Source of the DNA: Bergeyella sp. | Lineage (GTDB): Bacteria; Bacteroidota; Bacteroidia; Flavobacteriales; Weeksellaceae | Assembly (NCBI GenBank): GCA_030263285.1 | Contig: SZYB01000001.1 | Location: forward strand, 804,911-868,910 | DNA length: 64,000 nt | Reading direction: 5' to 3' | In this document: positions 1-9,720 of the stretch, in pieces | Numbering within the stretch: position 1 is the stretch's first letter | Layout: the number at the start of each line of letters is the position of its first letter | The notes under the pieces: generated by a model | What the model saw: the letters and a program-made list of their open reading frames with translations, nothing else | Told to the model about the DNA's origin: nothing | Database searches by the model: none | Position numbers and translations under genes: made by a program

Positions 1-243
1 CTGTAGCGTAGACTCTACCGTCTGAGCCGCAGGTGAATTGATTTCCGCTGTTTTTAGCTTCTGAACGGATCCCGTAAGTTCGGAAACCTTTCTTTTCTGG
101 TAACCTACCACCACCACCTCATCTATTTCTTTTACCTTTTCGGTCTTTATGCGTACCGTATCCTTCTGTGCAAACAAGACCTGACTAGAAAAGAAAATGA
201 CAAACGGAACCCCACTGCGAAGCAACCTACCAAGATATTTCAT
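1..243 (-). CDS. SusC/RagA-type TonB-linked outer membrane protein, N-terminal fragment
   Basis: Only the first 81 codons lie in the window; the gene continues past position 1. The start ATG is at 243-241. A signal peptide (MKYLGRLLRSGVPFVIFF, cleaved near VLFAQ) is followed by the IDEVVVVGYQKRKVSELTGS segment that opens the plug domain of SusC/RagA receptors. The residues after it (KLKTAEINSP, then VESTLQ) also fit the plug start. The usual N-terminal carboxypeptidase-like repeat domain is absent or extremely short here. Such proteins pair with a SusD lipoprotein and import glycans or peptides across the outer membrane. The partner and substrate are outside the window, so the function is a family inference. 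Confidence 0.8.
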   Translation of the reverse strand, partial: MKYLGRLLRSGVPFVIFFSSQVLFAQKDTVRIKTEKVKEIDEVVVVGYQKRKVSELTGSVQKLKTAEINSPAAQTVESTLQ

Positions 244-264
244 GATTCTAAAACGTTTTGTAGA

Positions 265-272
265 CAAATATA
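265..272 (-). promoter_or_regulatory. -7 box of the SusC-like gene
   Basis: On the minus strand this reads TATATTTG, a full match to the Bacteroidota -7 consensus TAnnTTTG. It ends 21 bases before the ATG at 243. No clear -33 TTTG is visible at the usual spacing. Confidence 0.55.
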
Positions 273-344
273 AAAAAATTTCGTAATGTTAACATAACGA
301 ATGTTAAAAAATAAGCAGGAAGCCAGAAAAAAATTAACTAGATA

Positions 345-391
345 GAAAAAAGCGAAGAGCCATTTTCAGTACTTCTGAAAAATGGCTCTTT
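345..391 (-). terminator. Rho-independent terminator of the metal-efflux operon
   Basis: Inverted arms of about 15 bases (355-369 and 375-391, one extra base in one arm) enclose the loop TACTT. On the minus strand the stem is followed by a T-run at 351-346. It lies about 50 bases past the stop of the CzcA-like gene. Confidence 0.7.
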
Positions 392-443
392 ATTCCATTA
401 GAATTATGACACCTTCTAATTCAAGGCGGTGTTTTCTCGGTTT

Positions 444-3400
444 TTATTTTTCATATTTCTTCTTATAAGCGTAATAGAAAACATGAGGCAAAACGGTAAA
501 AGACAACAGCATGCATACCAGAAGGCCCCCTACAATCATAATGGCCAGAGGTTTTTGTATCTCGGATCCCATCCCGTTTGAGAGCGCGGCCGGGAACAAT
601 CCCATAGACCCCATAAGCGCAATCATCACCACAGGACGTATTCGGCTTTTTACTCCATCTGTAACAGCATCTTTCAAAGGAATTCCGTTGATGAGGTTCT
701 CCTTCATCACCCCGATAAGTACAATTCCGTCTATGGTGGCCACACCGAAAAGGATAATAAAACCTATCCCCGCAGATATGCCAAAGATAGTACCCGTAAG
801 CCAAAGAGAGATAAAACCTCCCACAAAAGCAAAAGCAAGTGTGATGGAAGAAATAAGGGTATCCTTTATATTTCCAAAATTAAAGTACAGCAACATAAGA
901 ATGAGCAATAAGGATATAGGAATCACTGTGGAGAGTTGTTTTGCCGCTCTTTCCTTGCTTTCAAACTCCCCTGCCCACACCATTTTATTTTTTTTCGGCA
1001 ATTTCACCTCTCCAGCCACTTTGGCTTTGGCTTCTTCTATCGTACTGCCCAGATCTCGTCCCTCTATATTAAACCCTACGGCCACATACCGGCTATTCCC
1101 CTCCCTGTAGACAAAGGAAGGTCCCGTCCTGTAGCGAATAGTGGCTATTTCTTTGAGTGGGACTTTCTTATCTCCCTGCGTAGGGATAAGAATGTCGCCT
1201 ATCTTGTCCGGAGTATCCCTGTATTGCTTGTCAAATCTCAACACCACATCAAAAACCCTTTCCTCTTCATAAAATTTTGTTGCCCCTTGACCCCCTATCG
1301 TCATTTCGATCACCGCCTGTGCATCGGAAGTAGAAACACCATATCTTGCCATTTTTGAGTCATGAAGCTCAATTCTCAGCTCGGGCAGCCCTATATTCTT
1401 GAATACGTTAACCTCCGTAATGCCAGGTACCGACTGTACCGACTGAGCCACCTGATTTGCATAATTCTCTAGCCGGAATAGATCACTTCCGAATATCTTG
1501 ATCACCAACGGAGCCTTCACTCCTGCCACATATTCTTCCACATTATCCTGAATAGGCTGGCTAAAACCGAAAGTAATTCCCGGATAATGCTCCAGAGAAT
1601 TTTTTATCTCCTCAACAAGCTTTTCCTTAGAAATACTTCTCTTCCATTCTTGTTGTGGTTTCAGCTGGAGATGAAACTCTATATTGAAAAATCCCGTGGG
1701 ATCTGTCCCGTCATTAGGTCTTCCTGTTTGGGTCAACACAAAATCTACTTCTTCAAATTTTCTAAGGGCCTCCTTCATTTCTTTGGTGAGCCGAACCGAT
1801 TCATCCAAATTGACGCTGTTTGGGAGTGTCGCTCTCACATAGATCGCCCCCTCATTGAGCTTTGGCAAAAATTCTGACCCGTAAGAAACAAATCGTAAAA
1901 CACACAAAAAAAATACAAGAACAAAGCCCGCCAGAAATGCTCTCTTATGTCTGGCACTAAAAGCATAAAGACTGTAAATATTGTTTCTGAAAAAAAGAGA
2001 AATAGCATTATTCTTCTCCCTTATATTTTTGGTAAGCAATAATTTACACATCGCAGGAACATAGGTAAGACTCAAAATAAGAGAACCCAAAAGCGCATAA
2101 CCAAGCGTAAAGGCTAAAGGGGAAAACATCTTCCCCTCAACCTTCTGAAAAGAGAAAATAGGCATAAGGGCAACAATCAAAATGAGAAGCGCAAAAAATA
2201 TATAGCCGGCCACGCTCCCTGCACTCTTTTTGATAATTCCGAGTTTTGATATCTTATTGAACCTCTCCACCCCAATCTGTCTGGATTTTCTCTCAAGCGC
2301 CACAAAAACATGCTCTACAATGACAAGAGTACCTTCCAGAAGGAGACCAAAATCCAACGCACCCATAGAGATAAGATTGGCAGGAAGCCCCTGTATTTTG
2401 AGCATGATTATCGCAAACAAAAAAGCCAACGGAATCACCGAAGCAACAATGAAAGTAGTGCGCAAATTATACAGAAAAACAAAAACAATAATAGAAACCA
2501 AAATCACTCCCTCCACCAGGTTTTTAGTTACCGTATACACTGTTGTGTTGACTAAGTCTGTTCTGTCTATAACAGGTACGATCTGTACATCTCCGGGAAG
2601 TTCTCCTCCGTTGAGTTCGGCAATTTTTTTCTTAATGCGTGCAATCACCTCGCTGGGATTTTCTCCACGAAGCATCACGACAATGCCCTCCACCAAATCA
2701 TCCTCTTCATTAAAACCTACCCTACCTAGCCTTGGCTTTGCAGAAACCTTTACTTTGGCTATATGCTTCACAAGAACGGGCGTAGATCCCTTTACCTCTA
2801 TCTGGATATTCTCTATATCTGTCTTACTTTCTAAAAGTCCTACACCTCTCACCACGTAAGCCTGCTCACCTTTGGAAACAACGTCTCCACCCACATTAAC
2901 ATTACTTTTTGATACCGCCTCATAAACGTCTAATGGAGAAAGATTATAATTATAAAGCTCTGTGGGATTAATCTGTATCTCATAAATTTTTTCTTCCCCA
3001 CCAAAACTCACAATATCTGCCACACCAGGAACCGCCAACAACTCTCTTTCTATAGACCACTCTTGAAGCGCAGAAATTTCCTTAACCGGTAATTTACTTT
3101 TTATGATGTATCTGAAAATTTCTCCCGTGGCACCGGAAGGAGGCTCTATACTGAAATCGGCTCCCTCCGGTAAATCTACATTTGACATTCTGCTGACTCC
3201 ATATTGCTGCGCATAGAAATCCTCTACCTCATCTTCAAAACCTACCGTTACCACAGAAAGCCCAAATAAAGAAATAGACCTTACTTTGGTTTTTTTAGGA
3301 ATGGTATTCATCTCTCGGGCAACAGGAATGGAAATAAATTTTTCTACTTCTTCTGCACTTCTACCAGGCCACTGCGTAATGATTCTTACCCGGGTGTTGG

Positions 3401-3536
3401 TAACATCCGGAAATGCTTCTATGGGCGTATGTATATAGGAGTAGATACCACCTAAAACAAGCAAGAACGTCGCAAACAATACCAATAATGTATTCCTTAA
3501 GGAAAAGGAAACAATTCCCTGAACAAATTTTCTCAT
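444..3536 (-). CDS. CzcA-like heavy-metal efflux RND permease
   Basis: Inner-membrane, proton-driven pump subunit of 1030 residues, the usual length for the HME-RND family. It has an N-terminal membrane helix, two large periplasmic loops and two groups of six helices. The proton-relay signature sits in helix 4 as DFGLLLEGTLVIVE, residues 395-408. This resembles the CzcA class (DFGxxxDGAxxxxE; zinc, cobalt, cadmium) rather than the CusA class, with Glu401 where Asp is usual. It is the last gene of a leftward series: response regulator, kinase, outer-membrane channel, adaptor, pump. Gaps are only 15-26 bases between channel, adaptor and pump. The exact metal is not shown by the sequence. Confidence 0.9.
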   Translation of the reverse strand: MRKFVQGIVSFSLRNTLLVLFATFLLVLGGIYSYIHTPIEAFPDVTNTRVRIITQWPGRSAEEVEKFISIPVAREMNTIPKKTKVRSISLFGLSVVTVGFEDEVEDFYAQQYGVSRMSNVDLPEGADFSIEPPSGATGEIFRYIIKSKLPVKEISALQEWSIERELLAVPGVADIVSFGGEEKIYEIQINPTELYNYNLSPLDVYEAVSKSNVNVGGDVVSKGEQAYVVRGVGLLESKTDIENIQIEVKGSTPVLVKHIAKVKVSAKPRLGRVGFNEEDDLVEGIVVMLRGENPSEVIARIKKKIAELNGGELPGDVQIVPVIDRTDLVNTTVYTVTKNLVEGVILVSIIVFVFLYNLRTTFIVASVIPLAFLFAIIMLKIQGLPANLISMGALDFGLLLEGTLVIVEHVFVALERKSRQIGVERFNKISKLGIIKKSAGSVAGYIFFALLILIVALMPIFSFQKVEGKMFSPLAFTLGYALLGSLILSLTYVPAMCKLLLTKNIREKNNAISLFFRNNIYSLYAFSARHKRAFLAGFVLVFFLCVLRFVSYGSEFLPKLNEGAIYVRATLPNSVNLDESVRLTKEMKEALRKFEEVDFVLTQTGRPNDGTDPTGFFNIEFHLQLKPQQEWKRSISKEKLVEEIKNSLEHYPGITFGFSQPIQDNVEEYVAGVKAPLVIKIFGSDLFRLENYANQVAQSVQSVPGITEVNVFKNIGLPELRIELHDSKMARYGVSTSDAQAVIEMTIGGQGATKFYEEERVFDVVLRFDKQYRDTPDKIGDILIPTQGDKKVPLKEIATIRYRTGPSFVYREGNSRYVAVGFNIEGRDLGSTIEEAKAKVAGEVKLPKKNKMVWAGEFESKERAAKQLSTVIPISLLLILMLLYFNFGNIKDTLISSITLAFAFVGGFISLWLTGTIFGISAGIGFIILFGVATIDGIVLIGVMKENLINGIPLKDAVTDGVKSRIRPVVMIALMGSMGLFPAALSNGMGSEIQKPLAIMIVGGLLVCMLLSFTVLPHVFYYAYKKKYEK

Positions 3537-3562
3537 TTTTTTGAGTTAAGAATATTTTTTAC

Positions 3563-4681
3563 TTACTTGGTCTGGTTTTTTAGACTCTCATACACGAGCA
3601 AAACGTTGGAAGAAATAATTTGTTCTCCTTCTTTCAACATTCCATCTACATAACTGTAATTTTCGTTAGAAGCAACTTCCTGCACAGGACGGATCTCCAA
3701 ATGACAATCCCCCTTATACACCACTATATAATTCTGATTATTGTCAAAAACAAGCGCCTTCTGAGGTACTGCCAACGCATTTCTATTTTGATAATTAATG
3801 GGGAGAATAATATCTGCAGACATACCGGGACGTAGTTTCATATTGTTATTATCCATCACTATCGTAGCTTTAAGCACACGCTCATCATCATCAAAAACGG
3901 GAGAAATAGCATTTATCTTTCCGGAAAATTTATCCTCCGGATAGGCTAAAGTTTTTATTGTGGCAGGTTGACCCACGTATACATTTCTCATATTTTTAGC
4001 ATACACATTGACCGTTACCCAAACCTTGTCTAGGTTTGAGATAACAAACAACGGATCGCCCCCGGCCGTTACCGGAGTCCCGTTTGAAATGTTTTTTTGT
4101 ATCACATAACCATCTGCAGGAGCCTTAATCCGGAAACTACTGTTCTGTGCAGAATAAAGCTGCAAATTTTTTCTCGTTTTCGATATGTTAGATTGCAAAA
4201 TGGCCACCTCAGAACGAGCTTCCTCTAGGTCTTTTTGGGAGGCAATTCCGTCTTTGTACATAGACTCTACAGAAGAAAGTTTTCTTTTGGCTACGGAGAG
4301 CTGGGAATTAAGCGTCTCCGTGTCATCCTGTAATTCGTTTATAGAAGTACTTTTTATGTTGGCGAGGAGCTGCCCTTTTCTTACATAGTCACCTAGAGAA
4401 AAAAAGGTTTCCGTCACCACACCATCTACCAAACTTACATAAGACACCGTTTTATCCGAATTGCTTTGCACTTCTCCCGTAAGAGTAATGGTTTCCTGTA
4501 CAGGTAAAACCTCCGCTTTAGAAAGCGTAATGGACGACTTAAGATGCTTATCCATACAATACCCTTGTTGGGAAAATTTTATTTTTTCGTCAGGAGATTT
4601 TTTTGAGCATCCTACTACACCCAAGACAGAAATGAGCACCCAAAAGGACAAGCCTAACCTATTTTTTCTATACATATTCAT
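3563..4681 (-). CDS. CzcB/CusB-like periplasmic adaptor lipoprotein
   Basis: Membrane-fusion protein of 372 residues that links the inner-membrane pump to the outer-membrane channel. It starts with a lipoprotein signal (LGVVGC at about residues 20-25). A biotinyl-lipoyl-like half motif follows (TGEVQSNSDKTVSYVSLVDG), then a coiled-coil hairpin around residues 120-180 and beta-barrel domains (MSADIILP, NRNALAVPQKALV). A second methionine two codons in (MYRKNR) is an alternative start. It is placed between the channel and pump genes with short gaps, so co-transcription is very likely. No Met/His-rich copper-binding N-terminus of CusB type is seen. A YCMDKH segment just after the lipid anchor might bind metal; this is inference. 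Confidence 0.88.
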   Translation of the reverse strand: MNMYRKNRLGLSFWVLISVLGVVGCSKKSPDEKIKFSQQGYCMDKHLKSSITLSKAEVLPVQETITLTGEVQSNSDKTVSYVSLVDGVVTETFFSLGDYVRKGQLLANIKSTSINELQDDTETLNSQLSVAKRKLSSVESMYKDGIASQKDLEEARSEVAILQSNISKTRKNLQLYSAQNSSFRIKAPADGYVIQKNISNGTPVTAGGDPLFVISNLDKVWVTVNVYAKNMRNVYVGQPATIKTLAYPEDKFSGKINAISPVFDDDERVLKATIVMDNNNMKLRPGMSADIILPINYQNRNALAVPQKALVFDNNQNYIVVYKGDCHLEIRPVQEVASNENYSYVDGMLKEGEQIISSNVLLVYESLKNQTK

Positions 4682-4695
4682 TTTTCACTTATTTT

Positions 4696-5979
4696 TTAGA
4701 TATCCTGACCTACTACGTACTGCAGGTTTTCGTAATAGTGTTTTAATTCTTTTTTGGTATCCAGAATGATTTTTTTATTGCTCATATAACTCTCCAAAAA
4801 GTCCATGTACTCCACCATGCTTATGTTTCTAAGTCTGAAATTTTTCTCATAACTTCTCAGGAGTTCATCGAGAATAGACTCATATTTTTCATCCAACTCG
4901 TGGTAAATCTCTTCCGTTTTGATAAAATTCTGCATTGCAGAGACAATTTCGTTTTCTGTCTTAAGAATATTTTTTTGAGTCTCATAAGCATTCTTCGTCA
5001 CCTCTATTTTAGCCTCTTGTATATTTCCTTTGTTTCTGTCAAAAATGGGAAGATCAAAAGAGACCCCGAACCCCACAAAATTTCTCATAATATTTCCTCC
5101 TCTGTCATAGCTTATAACAAGACCAAGATCAGGCGTCTTCATTGCTTTCTGTAACTCCAGATTCTTCATTGCATACTTTTCGTTATTTCTGGAAAGCAAA
5201 AGATCGGGCCTGTTTTCTTTTGCCATTTCAATCCATTTAGAGAGATTAAGACTGGTAATTTTCCCGTGAGGAATCTCCAATTCATCCTCTACCTTGATAT
5301 AAATAGCGGAAGGCAGCATAAGAAGGAGTTTAAGCTCTATCTGACCCTCCTCCATTTCTTGTTTTAAACTAATTAGGTCTTTTTTAAACTCTATTTCTTG
5401 TGCCTTAAGTCTTACATACTCGGCTCTGCTTATATTCCCTTCTTTCAACTGATTTTTATAAGAACGGGTAAGTTTTTCTATGGAAGAAATTTGATTTTTA
5501 TACAGCTTTTGCTGGCTCTGATTGTAAGAAATTTCCGTAATGGTATTCCTGAGCGATTTTTTCAGTTCCCTCAAGACTTCCTGGAGTTCATATTTTTTGC
5601 CTTCCACCTCTATTTTATGAAGTTCTATGTTCTTCCTTCTTTTTCCGGCAGTCTGGATGGCTTGCTCTATCTCGGCTGAAATTTGGGTATATTTTCCCCA
5701 GTTCTTTGTGAGCAGAGGAAGTTCTTCTGCCCCACGACTATGCCAGAGATTCACCTCACTGATACCCAGTGACGGGTTGGGCCATAACTTCGCCTGCACC
5801 ACTCTTGCTTCCGCCTGAGAAATCTCCAGCCTCTGGAGGATGATCTCAAAATTTTTATCCAAAAATAAAGCCTCTGCTTCTTTTCTGCTCAAAGAAATAG
5901 TATCTGATATTTGCGCAAAAGACAAATGCACAAATGCACTGAGAATCAAAATAAATACAAACTTTTTCAAGGTACTCAA
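4696..5979 (-). CDS. CzcC/TolC-family outer membrane efflux channel
   Basis: Protein of 427 residues with two repeated long alpha-helical/beta regions typical of TolC (for example WPNPSLGISEVN and LVISYDRGGNIMRNFVG). It has a cleavable signal peptide (KKFVFILILSAFVHLSFAQ). There is no ATG at the front: the frame begins with TTG at 5979, or at a second TTG at 5970 that starts directly at the KKFVFIL signal peptide. It forms the outer-membrane exit of the tripartite pump with the next two genes. Periplasmic coiled coils (ELKKSLRNTITEISYNQSQQ) are evident. Confidence 0.88.
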   Translation of the reverse strand: MSTLKKFVFILILSAFVHLSFAQISDTISLSRKEAEALFLDKNFEIILQRLEISQAEARVVQAKLWPNPSLGISEVNLWHSRGAEELPLLTKNWGKYTQISAEIEQAIQTAGKRRKNIELHKIEVEGKKYELQEVLRELKKSLRNTITEISYNQSQQKLYKNQISSIEKLTRSYKNQLKEGNISRAEYVRLKAQEIEFKKDLISLKQEMEEGQIELKLLLMLPSAIYIKVEDELEIPHGKITSLNLSKWIEMAKENRPDLLLSRNNEKYAMKNLELQKAMKTPDLGLVISYDRGGNIMRNFVGFGVSFDLPIFDRNKGNIQEAKIEVTKNAYETQKNILKTENEIVSAMQNFIKTEEIYHELDEKYESILDELLRSYEKNFRLRNISMVEYMDFLESYMSNKKIILDTKKELKHYYENLQYVVGQDI

Positions 5980-5990
5980 TTTATGAACCT

Positions 5991-5998
5991 CAAAAATA
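5991..5998 (-). promoter_or_regulatory. Possible -7 box before the efflux genes
   Basis: Minus-strand TATTTTTG matches TAnnTTTG, 11 bases before the TTG at 5979 and inside the 83-base gap after the kinase gene. It could allow the pump genes to be transcribed separately from their regulators. No good -33 element is seen, so a chance match is possible. Confidence 0.35.
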
Positions 5999-6062
5999 TC
6001 TGATTATTCTTAAAACTTGAATAATGCAAGATTAGAATTTGATTAGAATTTGACCTGGTCTT

Positions 6063-7421
6063 TCAAACTTTTGGAAACGTAATGATGACCAGGGTTCCCT
6101 CATTCACTTTAGAATGTAGAGAAAAAACAATACCATGGTGGTCAAAAATAGCTTTGGATAAAGAAAGCCCTATTCCGCTTCCTTTTATATGTCCTACATT
6201 TCTCCCACGGTAAAAAGTCTCAAATATTTTTGTAAGATCTTCAGGGTATATCCCTTTACCTTTATCTTTTATCTTTAACACCAGATTTTCATTTTCCAGG
6301 GACAAAGTAATGACAACTGAGGTTTTGTCAGAATATTTTATTGCATTTTCTATCACATTGTAAAGTGCCAGATAAATAAGGGTTTCATTACCATAAAACT
6401 CTAGAAAAGAGGCATTTTTCACCTCTAGATTTATTTTTACATCAGAGCCTTTATCCCGAGCCTCAGGCAAAAGTTTCTCATACAAATTCCATAAGAGTTC
6501 ATCTATTCTTAGCTTACTTTTTGATTGTGTTTTTCTAGAAAGTCCGGACATAAGAAGCAGGTTATTCAGTAAACTTTCCATGTGATAAATATTTTCCAAA
6601 ACTTCCGCTGCCACTTTTTTATACTCCTTAGGCGACCTGTCTTTTTTGGCAAAAACTTCGATATTCCCGGAAATAGCCGCCATAGGGGTTTTAAACTCGT
6701 GAGAAACATAATTGATAAAGTTCTGCTGAATAAGTATATTCTCCGATATTCTTCCTAAAAGTTTGTTATAAGATTTGACCAATGAATCTATTTCATCATA
6801 GGTATGGGTCGTGGCTATAGCACCTTGCAGATCTTCGTATCCCGCTTTGTTAATTTGATCCACCACTCTCAACACCGGTTTATACACCACACGGGAAAGA
6901 CAATTACTCAAGATAAATATGATAAAGAGACCAAAGCTGAGCACCCCAAACATCATGAACAAAATATTCACCATATGCTGCTTAAAAACCTCATTGGAAG
7001 ATCTCACCAGAATTACAAAATCTCCCTCATTATCGGGATAGAAAATTCCGTAATAGAATGAACGCTCATTCATTTCCTGTAAACTTTTATTTTTTCTTAT
7101 AAACTCTAGTTTTTCAGCACTCGCATAAGGATCGGTTTTGATTTTGCCATAAGCAATTTTATTATGAATATCATAGATGAATAGATCCTTGTCTTTTATA
7201 AGGTTTTTATACTCTCTGGTAAGTTCCCGATATCTATCGCTCGGTAATTCATCTTTTTCTAAATAATAAATAGCGGAGACAAAAGCTACATTCTTGAGCT
7301 TCTCATAATAAGATTTTTTTTCAGCATCATAATAGGCCAAAAACAAAACCCCAAATGTAATAACGGATACCAACCCGAAGGACAAACTCGATATAAAAGT
7401 AAAACGTCCTTTAAGTGTCAT
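6063..7421 (-). CDS. Sensor histidine kinase of the metal-efflux locus
   Basis: Membrane kinase of 452 residues. Helix one is near residues 10-32, then a periplasmic sensor region of about 120 residues, helix two near 155-180, a HAMP linker, a dimerisation helix with phospho-accepting His241 in NYVSHEFKTPMAAI, and an ATPase domain with N-box NVIENAIKYS and glycine boxes KDKGKG and GSGIGLSLSKA. The ATG at 7421 overlaps the end of the response-regulator gene by 11 bases, which implies translational coupling. A longer frame reaches 7448, but the ATG gives the natural MTLKGRF start. By position it should sense periplasmic metal or envelope stress and control the pump; that is inference. Confidence 0.88.
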   Translation of the reverse strand: MTLKGRFTFISSLSFGLVSVITFGVLFLAYYDAEKKSYYEKLKNVAFVSAIYYLEKDELPSDRYRELTREYKNLIKDKDLFIYDIHNKIAYGKIKTDPYASAEKLEFIRKNKSLQEMNERSFYYGIFYPDNEGDFVILVRSSNEVFKQHMVNILFMMFGVLSFGLFIIFILSNCLSRVVYKPVLRVVDQINKAGYEDLQGAIATTHTYDEIDSLVKSYNKLLGRISENILIQQNFINYVSHEFKTPMAAISGNIEVFAKKDRSPKEYKKVAAEVLENIYHMESLLNNLLLMSGLSRKTQSKSKLRIDELLWNLYEKLLPEARDKGSDVKINLEVKNASFLEFYGNETLIYLALYNVIENAIKYSDKTSVVITLSLENENLVLKIKDKGKGIYPEDLTKIFETFYRGRNVGHIKGSGIGLSLSKAIFDHHGIVFSLHSKVNEGTLVIITFPKV

Positions 7422-8100
7422 GATGATCGTCTTTGATGAGGTAACCAAGCCCTTTTACGGTATAAATTATTTTTTTTGCAGACTCGTCTATTTTGTTTCG
7501 GAGGTAGGAGATGTATACATCCACTACATTGGTCTGATTATCAAAATTAATCCCCCACACTTTATAAAGAATTTCTGTTCTCGACAGCACGTTATTTTTA
7601 TTCTCCAAAAGAAAAAGAAAAAGTTTGTACTCCGTAGGAGAGAGTTCTATGGAAACTCCGTTTTGGGAAACGGTGTGCAGGTTCTTATCTACGGTAATAT
7701 TTACAGATTCTAATCGCAAAATTTCTTTTTGGTTGTGTCTCTTTTTTCTCCTCAAAAGGGCTTTTATCCGAGAGAGAAGTTCTGCAAAATAAAAGGGCTT
7801 GGAGAGATAATCGTCTGCGCCTAAGTCCAGGAGTTTTACCTTGTCGTCTGGACTGTTGAGTGCGCTAAGCACCAGTATAGGGGTATAATTCCCTTTCTCT
7901 CTTATGATTCTTGTAAGCTGCCCTCCCTCCATATCGGGAAGCATGATATCCATAAGTATTACCTCAAATTTCCGTGAATCCATATAGAAAAGTGCCTGTT
8001 CGGCATCCGAAGCTAAAGTAAGAGAATAACCTGCTTCACTTAAGCCTTTTTCTAAAAAATCTCGGATGCGAAGATCATCTTCTACCAATAAAATTTCCAT
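7411..8100 (-). CDS. OmpR/PhoB-family response regulator
   Basis: Protein of 229 residues with a receiver domain at residues 1-115 (acid pocket EDD at 7-9, phospho-acceptor Asp51 in LMDIMLP, and the conserved Lys in YLSKPF) and a winged-helix DNA-binding domain at about 130-225 (SPTEYKLFLFLLEN, VDVYISYLRNKID, VKGLGYLI). It is the first gene of the leftward unit and overlaps the kinase by 11 bases. By analogy to CusR/CzcR-type regulators it probably activates the downstream efflux genes. Recognition sites were not identified. Confidence 0.9.
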   Translation of the reverse strand: MEILLVEDDLRIRDFLEKGLSEAGYSLTLASDAEQALFYMDSRKFEVILMDIMLPDMEGGQLTRIIREKGNYTPILVLSALNSPDDKVKLLDLGADDYLSKPFYFAELLSRIKALLRRKKRHNQKEILRLESVNITVDKNLHTVSQNGVSIELSPTEYKLFLFLLENKNNVLSRTEILYKVWGINFDNQTNVVDVYISYLRNKIDESAKKIIYTVKGLGYLIKDDHHDT

Positions 8101-8184
8101 GATTAATCGGAAATATTTCTTTGAGATTGAAAGGCAAAGCTAGAAAATTATACACTACAAATTTCCCAAAGAGTTTTTTTTATC

Positions 8185-8192
8185 TATTTTTG
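8185..8192 (+). promoter_or_regulatory. -7 box directly before rmuC
   Basis: TATTTTTG matches TAnnTTTG. Only four bases separate it from the GTG start of rmuC at 8197, so transcription would begin at or next to the start codon. Confidence 0.5.
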
Positions 8193-8196
8193 GGTC

Positions 8197-9720
8197 GTGC
8201 AGTCAGAAAATATTTTTTTTGTATTGGGGGGGTGGCTGGTAGGTCTTTTGCTGGGGAGTCTCCTAACGTACTTTGTCACAAGAGTATCCAGAGTATCCAG
8301 AAAAAAATGGGAAGGGCTCAATGCGCTTTACATCAAAGCGCGATCGAATTTAGAAAATACCGAACAAAAAAACAGAATACTGGAAAATGGTTTGGAATCT
8401 GAAAGAAGTTTACGGCAAAAGCAGCTTTTACAGATAAGCGAACAAAACGAAAAACTGGCAAAAATCTTTGCAGAAAAACAATCTGTACAGCTTCAGCTTA
8501 CAGAACAGAAAGAAAACACAAAAAAACTACAGATTTATACAGAGAAAATTCTGGAAGAAAAGCAACAAATATTTGCACAAAACGCAGAGCTTTCTGCACA
8601 AAACGAAGCGCTAAAAGGCACTCTCTCCTCTCAGAAGGAAGAGATAACAAAACTCCAGGAACAAGCCAAGATCCAGTTTGAGAATTTAGCCACAAAGATC
8701 CTGGAGGAGAAGTCTGAAAAGTTTACTACACTCAACAGTCTAAATCTGAAAAATATTTTAGAACCCTTTCAAGAAAAAATAACCGAGCTAAAGAACAGAG
8801 TAAACGAAGCCTACGAAAAAGAAAATAAAGAAAGGTTCTCTCTTGCAGAAAAAGTAAAAGAACTCGCAGAACTCAATCAACAGATTTCCAAAGATGCCAA
8901 AAACTTAACCAAAGCACTGAAAGGAGAGACAAAAACACAAGGAAACTGGGGAGAAATGATACTGGAAAACATACTGGAAAAATCTGGACTGGAGAAAGGA
9001 CGAGAATATTTTTTGCAGCAAGAAATACGAGATGAAAACAACGCAGCAGTTCTCTCGGAAGCAGGAAAAAAAATGAGACCTGACGCCATCGTAAAATATC
9101 CAGGCAATAGAAATCTCATTATAGATTCCAAAGTTTCCCTTACCGCATTTTCCGAACTCTCTGAGGAAACAGACAAAGACACCCACGATCTAAAACTGAA
9201 TAAACATCTCTCCTCAGTTAAAAGACACATTGATGAGCTGAGTAATAAATCTTATGATGATGATGAGAAATCTCTGGATTTTGTGATGATGTTTATCCCC
9301 AGTGAAGCCGCTTATATTGCAGCAATGCAGGCAGATCCCAACTTATGGCATTATGCTTACAGGAAAAGAATATTACTCCTTAACCCCAGCAATCTTATTA
9401 CTTCTCTAAAGCTGGTTTCCGATCTTTGGAAAAGGGAATACCAAAATAAAAATGCCATGGACATCGCAGAGAGAGGAGCAAAGCTCTATGACAAATTTGT
9501 CGGGTTTACAAAAAATCTGGAGAAAGTAGGTAAAAATATAGACCAAGCCAAAACCGCTTATAATGAATCATTCTCACAACTGGCTACCGGGAGGGACAAC
9601 CTTATCACCCAAACGCTTAAGCTAAAAAAACTAGGAATAAAAAACAAAAAAGAAATCCCACAAAGCTTTGTCAACAAGAACATTGAATCTCTCAACCAAA
9701 ATTCCACATCTCCCTTGTGA
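8197..9720 (+). CDS. rmuC: DNA recombination protein RmuC
   Basis: Protein of 507 residues. A single N-terminal membrane helix (FFVLGGWLVGLLLGSLLTYF) is followed by a long coiled coil (about residues 30-200) and the RmuC nuclease-like domain (about 220-450) with GNWGEMILENILEKSGL, RPDAIVKYPGNRNLIIDSKV and FVMMFIPSEAAY. RmuC family proteins limit rearrangements at inverted repeats and have a PD-(D/E)XK-like fold. The start is GTG at 8197; it gives the helix immediately, and a -7 promoter box lies only four bases upstream. The stop overlaps the start of the next gene. Confidence 0.93.
   Translation: MQSENIFFVLGGWLVGLLLGSLLTYFVTRVSRVSRKKWEGLNALYIKARSNLENTEQKNRILENGLESERSLRQKQLLQISEQNEKLAKIFAEKQSVQLQLTEQKENTKKLQIYTEKILEEKQQIFAQNAELSAQNEALKGTLSSQKEEITKLQEQAKIQFENLATKILEEKSEKFTTLNSLNLKNILEPFQEKITELKNRVNEAYEKENKERFSLAEKVKELAELNQQISKDAKNLTKALKGETKTQGNWGEMILENILEKSGLEKGREYFLQQEIRDENNAAVLSEAGKKMRPDAIVKYPGNRNLIIDSKVSLTAFSELSEETDKDTHDLKLNKHLSSVKRHIDELSNKSYDDDEKSLDFVMMFIPSEAAYIAAMQADPNLWHYAYRKRILLLNPSNLITSLKLVSDLWKREYQNKNAMDIAERGAKLYDKFVGFTKNLEKVGKNIDQAKTAYNESFSQLATGRDNLITQTLKLKKLGIKNKKEIPQSFVNKNIESLNQNSTSPL

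Noticed and set aside
2230..2859. Long plus-strand open frame opposite the RND pump gene
   Set aside because: It is antisense to a well-supported pump gene, has serine/threonine-rich shadow composition and no start signals.
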